From contig CM019236.1 in NCBI GenBank assembly GCA_009741485.1, forward strand, positions 44,648,185 through 44,712,184: 64,000 bases of DNA, written 5' to 3'. The notes under the pieces were generated by a model that searched no databases, had not been told where the DNA came from, and saw nothing but the letters and a program-made list of their open reading frames with translations. How positions within the stretch are numbered: the first letter of the stretch is position 1; each line of letters opens with the position of its first letter. Source of the DNA: Malurus cyaneus samueli (taxonomy: Eukaryota > Chordata > Aves > Passeriformes > Maluridae). Positions 26,901-38,900 of this stretch are shown here, piece by piece. The translations under genes were made by a program, and so were the position numbers.

Positions 26901-29900
26901 TCTTTCATTATACACTTGTGAAGTGTGTTTTTCCGTCAGCACCTACATATACTGTTGACTATTTTGTTGATTTTGACTGTCTAGAGTGTGTATTTTAGTC
27001 ATGATTTGTACTCATAGGTCTTAATGGCAGTGTTCACTCTTTTTTATTTTGTGAAACAGGACAGATTTATTTTCTCTACCCTGCAACGAGGTCCTGTGAG
27101 ACCAAGGTAAAGGGTGGTCCTATAAAAACAGAGGATGTAACAATGTCTGTCTGGCCCACAATTCCAAGATGATGATCTGTCCCACAGTTTTCAGTACGTA
27201 TTAAAAACGCTCCAGGAATATATTTGAAATTAGACTGTTGTGTCCTGAATTGCTCTTCAGATAGAGAGATGAGGAGGAGAAGGGGGAAGGCGAAAAGAGT
27301 TGCATAACAGCAGGGAGGTGGGGTGATGCAGAAGAAGAAAGATGGATTTTCTGCAGTGTTGATTCTGTGTCTTCTCAATCCTAGCAGCTACTGCTTATCT
27401 AATATTCTCAGTGCCTTTTTGCAGCCCTCACGTAGCTCCCTTTCATATATGCACATGGTGAAGTCCCAGTTGACATTCACTGTTGACACTGCTGAATGCA
27501 TGACTGGAGTAACAAAGAGTCAGACCTCAAACTGGCTTTGAGAGGCATCATACATGGTGTACAAGGCAGACAAAAGCAGCTTACCTATTAGTGGGACAGA
27601 GTCAGATGTTGCAGGCATGATCTCAGCCACAAGCAGCATGAATACCGTCAGGGAAAGAAGGACAGTGATACCTGCAGGGAGTGAACATGTTTGGGAAGAA
27701 TGAGGAAAATGGACTCTGCAGCTGCTCCTCTGATGCCTGTGCTGTTAAATATAGCTTTGTCCTGGTATACAGCCAAGCCAAACCCACGACTTCATGTCTG
27801 TCAATGCAGATTAAAACTTACACAAACTTAGAGCAGTTTTGGATGCAACTTATCTGCTCTCTTTTCACTTTTTTCTAATACACACATACCCTTGCTTCTC
27901 TCAAAGTAATAGAGAATTCTTTTCTGCCTAGTGAAACCAAGCTTGCAGAACTGGTGAACTACAGTGCTCTTCCAAAATACTGCACAAAGCCTAAATGGTT
28001 GTTAAGGGTTAGGAGAGGCTTGCACAGACAGGAGTGTAGGTTTTGCTGTTGCATATTATATAACATCCCTCAAAGACATGCAGACTGTTTTAGAAGAAGC
28101 TCTTTGTTCTCTATGGAAAGGCTGTTGCTAAACCTAACCATCCTGGTACTGAGAAATCAAAAGGTCAATGCACGAACATTAGCTCCTGCTTTTGTGTCAA
28201 CATTTGTGTCAACATTTTACTTCAGCTCAAATAACTCTTTCCTTGTCTCTATCCTGTATTTTGTAGACAGCAGCTGTACCCTCATAGCCTGTGTTTCACT
28301 TCCTGTAGGACAGATTGCTCATATATCTGCCTTTTTACTAAAGAAAAACACTGCGGACATTTCGTAAGATTTAAAAGTCTCTGACATAAGACAGAATCAT
28401 GCACAATTAACTCTTAAGGTCTCATCTGGATCAGTCTGGTGTATTTACAGCTCTCCACTGTCTTCTCTTGAAACAACCCTTCCCATTTTTATCAACACAC
28501 ACAACAGTAAATCTCATTCAGCCTTTCCATGGCAGTCACTCCTTTGTGTTCATAGGCGACTCATGGATAGATATTTCGGGAGCTGAACTTCAAAGATGAA
28601 AATCCAGTGCCCAGCTGATGCTGTTCACAACCCTTCACTCTTTGCTTCCTAGTATGTCCAATTTGAAAAAGAGAGCCAATGAGCTTGAAATGCATTGAGA
28701 CATAATAAAGAACATAACAACAGGCGTGACAAAGTACTATCACTGTTGCCTGTGCCAGCAACATGTTCAGCTTCCTCCCAGTCCAAAAGATTTTAGAAGT
28801 GTTTAGCACAGGATGTGTGAATGCCATACAGAAAGCTGTTATCCTTGTTCCTACAACCAAAAAAAGTACTTCTATTGCTCTTTTAGTGAAATTTTTATTC
28901 ATCAAGCCCCATAGCACTGTGAAGCATTTATTTTCAATTTTATAGGACACTTATGAAACATTTGAATATTTTAGTACTTACCTAAAGAAATCTTCTCCCC
29001 TGAATCAGCTGGCAAAAGGAATACAAGCAGGGCTAAGCCAGATATGAGAACGCAGGGAATGAGTAAGTTCAAGCCATAGTAGAGGGTGCGTCGACGCATG
29101 GTGATGGTGTATGTCACATCTGGGTATGGCTCTTTGCAGCATTCGTAGTACAACTCATTCCTCTTCCCTGGGACACCTACAGAGAGGGTGATCAGAGCAG
29201 TGAGGACAGGTGCAGGACTCCCAGTTATCTCCTTGCACTGGACCAAGAAGTGATGGTTTATGAACCAGTGTGTGTCACCTCTGCTGTTCCTAGCCCACCT
29301 TTTGTTTTTTCTAGGGTTTGCTTTCATGCTTTCTGAGTCACCTGAATCTAGCTTAGCCAATAAAACTCATGTGGACCAGAATGCAACAGTCCTGGGCTTC
29401 CCAATCTCCACAAGAAAAATGTGTATTCTGCCTTCCTACATACTGTGAATCGTATCACATTGTTAATGTGATATTCACTAGCACATGAAGCAGATTTTCT
29501 GTGTGGCAAATGCCACTGCTCCCGATTTTTTCTGTGATTCTCTATACATATTTGTTTGGGGCTTTTTTGATCAGAAAAGCAGACAGGATACGGCTTAATT
29601 TTCAAAAAGGATGTCAAGTTAAAGCCCATCATATCTGTAGTTTACGAGACATAGCTGTCCAACACAGCTGTACTTCAGCATGTCCATGGTGATCCCACTC
29701 CCACTGATGGACATGTGCCTGAGGGGACTGCAGCAGCAGAGGAAATGCCAGGAGAGCTGGAAGAACTCAGCACCTTGTATCTTTCATGCCAAAATGGTTC
29801 CCTTCTCTTTGGTTTCTGTGGACATGACAGAAGATGTGACTATATGTGCATTTTGGCAGAGGCTTAGCAAAGTTTTCCAAAAGGATGTAGCCATGGCTAG

Positions 29901-32900
29901 CCTCAGTTGCTACTTGATGCTTTTGCTCTATGAGCTAAATAAATCTGTTTTGTTCTGCCCAGATCAAGGTTAAAGGCAGATAAACCACTGACTCTTATGC
30001 AGATATGCAAAGTTATTGGACAAAAATATGCAGTATAAAGGAGCACTGGACAGTCAGGAGTGCTCTGAAACAGCTGGACTTTAGGAGGACTTCACTATGG
30101 AGCCCTCCAGCTTCTCATCATAAAACTGAATATGATTTCTCAGATGCACTGAATGGTAAAAATACTGCATGCAGTTTGTCAGGGCAGTTATTTCCTTGTC
30201 TACATATCCAGACTGGAAGATAAAATGTCTTTTTTGCAACCTCTTCTTGCAGCTGTCTAAGTTCCCTCAATTTCTCTAACACTGCTTCTGACTTAGAGCT
30301 ACATAAATGAATTCAAAATAGCTCACTAGAAGCCCACTCTGAGTAACTATTTCTGGTCATAAGTTCTTTTGAAAATACAGGTATCTTCCAAAGCATAGAA
30401 GAGAATCATGCTGATCTGCAGGTTTTATGAACTGTTTGGTGCTCTTCTGAGTGAGAAAGATTCATTTATATAAAAGTTTTGGTGAAATACTTTTTACCCG
30501 AATCAATTTTGCTGATGCCTTAGAGTAAATGTGACAGCAGTGTTCCATGCACCCACAAGAGACACATCCAAGTTTAGTACTGGCAAACTGCTCAGATGTG
30601 TCAGGACTAGTAGCTTTCATTTATGTACTCAGTGGCAGGCAATTGCTTCAGAACACAGTGTTTTCAGACACAGTTCAATGAATGTGACTCAAAGACTGTC
30701 TCTGATACGTGATTTTTTTTTCCTCTTTCTTTGCATCTTCTTAGACACATATTTTTATTATCTGTATTTCATGTCCAATTGATGGATATTTCTACATATT
30801 TGAGGTTTGCCTTTAAAATTCAACTATTGAAAATTTTTAGACTGGCCAATTTACCCACTAAATCCCATTCTCCATTTGAGATGTAGTTGGAAACATCAGC
30901 CTCGAGCATCTGCAGGTCAATCAACCAGCCACTGTGAGTCCAGGAGCCAAACTTCAAATCACACTTCTGCACATCGAAGGGGAACCAGCGGACATCAATG
31001 TAGCACGTGCTCTTCAAAATGCCTGTAGACAGAAATCAGTCACAATCAAGCACATGCAGGGTGCATTTCATCTTCCCCTTATCTGTCTCTGATTGTGAGG
31101 AGCAAGTTTCCTCTTCAAAAAGTCTGTGTGATACATGGAGTAACCAAACGAGTACTGCAGATGGAAGATGCTGCTATCAGTGGAATGGCCTCTCTTCCTC
31201 CACCAGTGAAGATGCCTCTCTCACTGTTTCATTGAGATAGGTTGGGACACAATGGCCACCCAGCAGCAGCCCAGCCTGTATCCCAGTGCCACCTGGCCTT
31301 AGCAGATTACAGGGAGTGCTGCTTGGTCTGACAGGAACAAAGAGTATGCCCCAGTGGCTGAGTGTACTGTCACCAGCTCTTTGAAAGGAGTTCCTGGTCA
31401 GGCCCTGCCTCATATGAAGCCTCTTGAAAACACATTTTTGTGCTAAACCTGGCTCAGTGCAGGTCTTTATAGTCTGTGTGCTAACTGAGCCTTGAACTTT
31501 ACTCTGGATGTGTCTAATTCACTTTCTGGGATGCATTAAGGGGTCCAAGGGGCAGGGAAGAACAGTGGAGCAGCCATCAGGGAAGTCCTTGCTGATCCCC
31601 TGGGCCCTGTGGACCTGCCTGGGGACTATGCTATGCTATGAACAAAAGTTTAGGAACCTTTTGTCCACCCCAGTGAACAACTGAGGGATAGCCTTTGCTG
31701 GTCAGTCCTGCCTGCTGGACCATGAAGGCATGGAATGGGCAACGTAGGTGAAAAAATGCTGACACTTGGGCCCAAGTTTGGCTGAGACCAATCCCAACTG
31801 TCTTTTCACCTGGATTTGTAGCCTCAGCTGGACAGAAAGGGCTTCAATGCAGAGTGAGTGGTGCTCTTGGGGTCTCCTTCGCTCACACACTCTCCACACA
31901 ACAAAGACCCAGCTGGACTGCACATGAAACATGATGAAACTGCACACCAACTTACTTTGGATGACACCTCAGGTGTGCCTCTGGATGTTTTAAGCAAACT
32001 GCTCAGGAGAATATTTTGCTGATAAGTAAAGTGGAAATATACCACGGATAATGGACTTAAATCTCCTTAGTGGGTCTGTCTCCTTATTAGACAGCTTGCA
32101 AAATTTCCACAGACTGGATTTAAACACCTTGGTTTCACTCATGAAGGAAAACTGCTTCAAATAGCTTGATTTAAAAGTAAACAAATATTTTCTGTAGCCT
32201 ACCTGGAGGAATATATTGGCAGGATCCAGAGTAGTTCACCAGCACATTTGTGTGAAACGTTGCATCAAACCTTTCATCTGCACTGTAACACAGCACAAAC
32301 AAAACAGAACAAAGAAAAAGCAAGCTGATGTTTGAGTAAAGATACAATTGTCAACATAAAAATAACCTTTTGGCTGAATTAAGTTCCTACATCTGGGTGA
32401 AGGGTCTACGTTTGACCAATATCTTGGTTTATTGTAGTTACTGTTGGTCTGCACCTCGGCAGGCTAGTCGCACTCCGCAATGTCCTCAAAGAAGTGAGGA
32501 GCAGTGTTGGATGTCTCAGAGTAAAGGCAGAAGGAAAAGAAGCAAAAGTGTCACATGAGCTGTTTCCAAAAACTGGACAGTCAGGGCAATGAACCTTTTC
32601 GACGGTGCCTGTCAAAATGAGGCAGCTCACCACATAAATTATCTGTTACCTTACCCAGATATCTGTTGTAACAGCAATGATGACCTGACGTAACAATTCT
32701 GCAGTGTCCTGAGAGTCAGAGGGGACAAGGGTTTGCTTGTAGCATTGGAAGATGACATGGGAAGAAGCTATTTTAGGGGCTTGTAGGAAGAGATTCACTG
32801 ACACTCCAAGAGCAAAAGGAACCAAGAAAATAGAATTTCTTTACTGTTCTAACAATTCTGAGAAAATTAAAGGAATAATGAGCCAGACTTCGAAAGAACA

Positions 32901-35900
32901 GGTCTGGGGGCTATTCCCAGAGGGTCTCTTGGGAAGAGATTAACCACAGAGGGATCTCCTGGCCTGTAGAGTCTTGCCTGTAGAGGCTATGTGCAGGTCT
33001 ACAATGCATGACTACACCATTCTACATACCCTGTCTTTAACCACATGTACAAAACACAGACCCTCCATTACTTTTCTGACCTGCTCTTTATCCATGTCTC
33101 AAGTCCTCAATTCTCAGTATTGTCCCCACCACAAAACAAAGGGGATGACATTAAAACCCCTAACTCCAGAATGAGTGATAATTATCAAAGACATAGAAGG
33201 CAACAGAAAAGGGTTTTATAAATACAAGGGGACAAGGAAAAGACAAAGGATGTGATCCATCTATCCCTTGCCGTGGAAGGGAAAAAATCCAACAGGGTAC
33301 AGAGAGTTGCAGTGTCCTGCACTCTGTGCACTTCACTCTTTGCAATTAACTCTTACACAGTGGCAGGTAGGTGTCCATGGCACAACAGGGGACGAACAGG
33401 TTAAGGAAATGTAGATAAGACAGATTCTACACAGCAGAGATGATGAAATTTACTCTTAAGGACTGAAAGAACTGGCCGAAATACCCTCTGAAGCATTAAC
33501 AATTATCTGTGAGAGCTCAGGGAGAAGAGGGAATGGCACAGTGAATTAGGGGAGATCAAAGAGAATTCTGACTTCTTTTAAAGGTGAAATTATAGACACA
33601 TCAGCCCAACTTCAAAGAAAAGGGGGTGAAAACAGCTGGCACAGACTTGTGAAGGGCCGACTGCATCCAATCTATCTAATTTTCTTACTGACTAAGAAGA
33701 GCCAGGTGATAAATCTGAACTTCAGCATGTTCTTATAAGCTGCAATAATATGGACTAAGCTGTATACCTTCTTTTTAGAGACTGAATAGCAATAAAGAGA
33801 CAGTAAGAAGCATAGCTGGAGTAAAGAAGAACACTTAAATAATGTAGGTCTCTCCAGGCCTCCTTTGGATATCTGTGAGGGTTTGGAATGGAAGATGGAT
33901 CTTGGTAATTACAATTGCTGGAAATTAAGAGAATTCAATTTGATCTGCGTAATTAAAATAATATTACCCTGAAAACTGTCAGAGAAAGATGTATCAGGGA
34001 AAATTCAGTAAGACAGCAGGGCTGAACTACAACATCTGGGATTTGCAATAGATCAAAAAATAAGTCCAAAAATAAGATGTTATTAGAGAAAATCCCAAAT
34101 CCCCTCCTCCTGGAAAGCATTAAGGAAACAGCTGACTAGAGAGCTTTCACTTCATTCAACACTGCAGAAACGCTGTCTAGAGAGCTAGAGTCATTTCTAG
34201 AGAAAGTAAAAACAGATTAGAGAGTGTTCAGAGTGGAAAAGGAATGATGGAGATGTTTCTAAAGTATGTGATGAGGAATGTGAGGAGAAAATCCATTTGT
34301 TTGCCTCTATCAGAAACACTATACATGACAAAAACTCTTCTGCAGAGATATGGCAATTTTGAAGTGAATATAGATAGTTTTCTCTCTGCATTCACTGTGA
34401 AAAAGTTGAAGAAGATATCTGCAGAAGTACAGCAAGGAAGACTTAGACTGGCTATTAGAAAAATCTGTTTGCTGATGCTTGTTTGTTTTTGTTACTCTCA
34501 AAATAAAATTTAAAAAAAAAAATGCAGAGATGGCAAAAAGTCCACAGTATCAGTGAAGCACAGACAATTTTCAGCACCTCGTTCTAGTCTCCCACCAGGC
34601 ACTTCACATCTTGTTTACCTGTTATACAGAAGAATGTCTGGTACCCAAATCTGGTCAGCAGGAAATCGCAAGTTCTGCACGCCTGGGTATTCATACTGAT
34701 CCCAAGACAAGTACACATCAATCCAGTTCTGTTGGCAAACACAAAAATCAGATTATATCAGCTTGCAAAAGTCTTCTAAGTTCTCTGGAATATTATGGAA
34801 ACAGAATAGATTTTGCCAATATCAACAGTAGCAGTGTGACAATAGTTTAATGCTTGGCTTTAATTATTAAGAAAGGTTGGCATATATAGAGAAAATAACA
34901 GCATGAATGCTGCAGACTAGCTCTTCATCTTGTGTCTAGCTCTTCACCTTGTAGTCTGAAGCCAGGCATTCTAAACACTGCCAGTAGGCACTCCCATGAG
35001 GTATGCTGGATCTGAAGTGAGGTGGTTTTTGGGGTGGTCAGGTAGTACCATAGTCCAGGTCCCCGTTTTATGGAAATAATTTAATCCATTACAAAGGTCA
35101 GGTACCTGTTCCAATAACCACCTTGCTATGAGAGGTAGGCAGTGAACTTTATATGCAAAGGGCTGTTTCTGATCTAATTCCCCCCACCTCAACACAGTTA
35201 ATTCACACAAGGAGCTTTTGGGATGAACCTTGTGACTTACAATGAAGCTCAGTCAGGAGGGCTGCAAGGAAAACTCTTATACTATAACTGAAGAACATCT
35301 CTGCAAGGGATCAGATACCCACAGGCTCAGACCTAACAATCCTACAGTCACATATGTTTGTCTGGGTAGTTTTTGCAATGCAAAAACATTCATTTCTGCT
35401 GCAAATCCCAGCAGGTAGCTGAGGAAGAAACAGCCTGTTCAGTTGAAGATATTAATATGAGATGGTGTTTGGCTATGAAAGTCAAAGCAGAATTAGTTTA
35501 ATCATTCAAGTCTCCCACTGGTTTTTCCTTCAAGCATTGCTTCTTTCCTGAGCCCTTAGAGGGAGCAGATGTGTCTACGCAGCGCAAGCAAACATTCTAT
35601 TTCTCACCATAGGCAGCCAGGCAGACCTGATGGGAAACTCCCTCCTGTAAAATTTCCTTCCCTTAATGAAGGTCAGTTTCTCTTATCCTGCATGAACAGT
35701 GCAGGTAAATCCTCAGCTGGAGCAGGTTGCAGAAGAGGGAGGAGGGATGTTTATGGTAGAGTTTTATAAAGCATGAGGGGCAGGAATATTCCAGAGAGCT
35801 TCCTGGGCATTGCCAGCAGTAGTGCAGCATAAGGCTTTCTGTGGTCCCTGGACACCCCACCACCCATTATGAGCAGTGTCCACGTGATCCAGTGTGCCTG

Positions 35901-38900
35901 CATCACTTTTGTGTTCAGGGGAAGGTGCCCTGGCTCCCAAATTTAGGCAGAGGTGGAGATTTCCCACAAGTGGCACGTGCAGGTTGCCCAGGTCTTACTG
36001 GGTGTCTGAATCGTTCATAACTCTCCCATTGGTTATGGAGAGGGCCTTAAACCCCTTGAAGATTCCCTTCTTAGCTGTGATAGGACTCTACTTCTGGGCT
36101 CTAACAGATTCCTACATCCACTGGCAAAACAATGTAGCTAGTTTCATCCTCCAAAGGTCAATAGGAGGATTAGTATAGTCACCTGAATTTAATTTTCAAT
36201 GCCAAAAGGAGCTCTAAAAAAATTTTAAAGGACTCAAAATGCCTGCTTGTATTACATTATACACAAGCTATAAGAGAGCAATCTTGCTTTTCAGATAAGA
36301 AATCATATTCAGTAGTTTTCAATTAGTTTTCAATTAAAGTTTCTTAATTGACAGAGGTTACTCACCATCTGCAGCCAAGCATTAGTGATCAACACCTGAT
36401 TCTTCTCATCCTTTGAACAAAATGGGAAAGTAAAGAAAAGAAAAGAGAAAAAGGGATGAAACACTTTGGTTAGAGGTGGAAGAGTTTTTGTGTCTTGTAG
36501 AGAATTGAGACTCCTTGGGTACATGAACCAAACTCCATGGAGTAGATTGTAAGTTCATTGGAGCACCACTATTTGGCCCAGACAGCAGTGACTTTTTTCT
36601 GTCGTTTAACCCTATAGATCCCCTGGCTTTATCACAAGTCATCAACAACAGAAAGGGAAGTAATAGATGATTTCTCTTAGTTTTCTGGGGACAAGCTGCT
36701 TGCCAAGTTTTATCTTCCAGCTACTTGCTCGAAACAAAATGTTTTCCATACCACACTACATGTCGTAGTTGGGGAGGTTTTATGTTGTATTTGCTGCCAC
36801 TGCAAAGCAATGATGAAATAGCACTGGAAGTGCTGTTCTTTTTGAGTATCAGTGACAGTATGTAGCTCATCTCTGGCAGGAGGGAAGGGGAAGGGGAAGG
36901 GGAAGGGAGAGGAAGGGGAAGGGAAGGGGAAGGGGAAGGGGAAGGGGAAGGGAAGGGGAAGGGAAGGGAAGGGAAGGGAAGGAAGGGAAGGAAGGGAGGG
37001 AAGGGAGGAAGGGAAGGGAAGGGAAGGGAAGGGAAGGGAGGGAAGGGAAGGGAAGGGAAGGGAGGGAAGGGAAGGAAGGGAAGGAAGGGAAGGGAAGGGA
37101 AGGAAGGGAAGGGAAGGGAAGGGAAGGGAAGGGAAGGGGAAGGGAAGGAAGGGAAGGAAGGAAGGGAAGGGAAGGGAAAGGAAGGAAGAAAGAAAGAAAG
37201 AGAGGAAGGAGAGGAAGAAGGAGAGAAAAGGAGAGGAAAACAGAGGAAAACGAGAAGAAAAACGAGAGGAAAAAGGAGAGGAAAGTAGAAGGAAAAGGGA
37301 AAGGAAAGGAAAGGAAAGGAAAGGAAAGGAAGGAAAGGAAAGGAAAGGAAAGGAAAGGAAAGGAAAGGAAAGGAAAGGAAAGGAAAGGAAAGGAAAGGAA
37401 AGGAAAGGAAAGGAAAGGAAAGGAAAGGAAAGGAAAGGCTGGCCTTGGGTGGAAGCTAGCACTTGATGAAAAGTACACAAATGCTGCCTGAATCGGGGCT
37501 CACACGCTGCCTGCACAGAACAGGATTCTGCAGGTTCGGACATCTGCGTGCAGATCTGAGCCACAACAGAAACAAGACAATGTTACCAGGATGCACTCAG
37601 TTGGTGCCCAAATCCTTTGGGGACCCCCAAGGTGCCCAGCTTTCTGTAGTTCCCCTGCAGGTACAGGAACTGCACAGTGATGATGGAGAAGCAGGGCTTC
37701 GGAGTTACTGTGGTGCAGATACACAGGTACCCAAACACTACCACAGCCACACCCTGCACTCCCCAAGCACTGAGGCTGTAGTACTCAGGGGGAATGGCTC
37801 ACTGTATGCCCAGCTGTCTCTGTGTGTGTCCATGCCCTAGGAAGCTTACATGACTGTCTGCAGTGCTTGGGGTGGGAGATACTGCAATTGCAAGCTGCTT
37901 AGCAGGCATTAAAACAATACAGAATGTTCTCTGGATATGCAGGCCCTCTCTGGTCATGTCCTTAACATAGAAGATGATCAAGGGCTTGCCATTGTCCCCC
38001 ATGCCAAGTGTCTATCTCACTACTACCTCTCCTGCTCCACTAGAATCCATGCCACTTATATTGTTTATTTGCACTCAACATCCAAAAAGCTCTCCAAAAC
38101 CAGAAGATAAATAGCACTCCCGAAGTAGCCAGGGCTTTTCAGCTCATTCTGATTCTAAATTATATGGGGGGGTGTTGTGGGATTTTGTTTGTTTGTTTGT
38201 TTTGTGGAGGTTTTTTTTTCATTTTTGTTTGTTCATTTGGTTGGTTCAGAGGTTTTCAAGTTTGGTTGAGGGAGATGTTTTATGGGTTTAGTTTTGGTTT
38301 GGGTTTTTTTGCAGTACTTACTCTCCAATAGGGAAGAAAAACTTAAATTGCCTTATTCCCTTTGGAAAAATACCAGTCTGCTCACCTCATGCTACATTCA
38401 TTCTGCCTTTCCTCCCTTCCTCCCCTCCTGAGTTACCCTCACAGTACATATGCACAGAAACTGCCCCAAAAGTGTCAGGGAAGATATGAGCTGGTCAAAA
38501 ATCCAAACCGCAATGTCTCACACAGAGCTGCAACATTAGGTGTGTGTGGCCTTTTGTGAGTCCTCTGAAGTCACGTTTTCTGTGTTCCATGCGGGAGCTG
38601 CAGACTCCTAGGCTAATGCATGATGGAAAACTGCCCAGAGAAGTCTCCTAATTACTGATTCCCCAGCACACAGGACACTGGACCAGTGGTACTGCTGAAC
38701 TCTTCTCATGAACCTTGTCTATAGCATAATCTCCTCTTTTCATTTGGGTTGTTGGAGCTCCTAGAAAGGGAGATGTCATTGATCTGGAGGATTCCTGATT
38801 TTTTTTTTCCATTCCACTGTGGCCAGAGTTAGGCTCTGCAGCCAGGCTCCTGCCCCAGGAAAGATAAGTTTCAGGCATGAAACAGGTCTTTGCCATAGAG

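Larger units (their letters stand above)
17266..27584 (-). other. CHRNA8: CHRNA8 intron 8
   Basis: 10.3 kb intron, the second longest seen here. It contains a small tandem repeat (18953-19007), a 10-N assembly gap (20197-20206), an ATATC-rich stretch near 20955-20985 and an old CR1 body (about 24930-26385) lying antisense to the gene. The rest, 17266-18950, 19010-20196, 20207-24929 and 26386-27584, shows nothing recognisable. Confidence 0.85.

Noticed and set aside
36710..37564. Open frames of 284, 204 and 203 codons
   Set aside because: They are translations of the GGGAA/GGAAA repeat (strings of Phe-Pro-Ser-Leu or Gly-Lys-Arg-Glu) in overlapping frames; no protein is implied.
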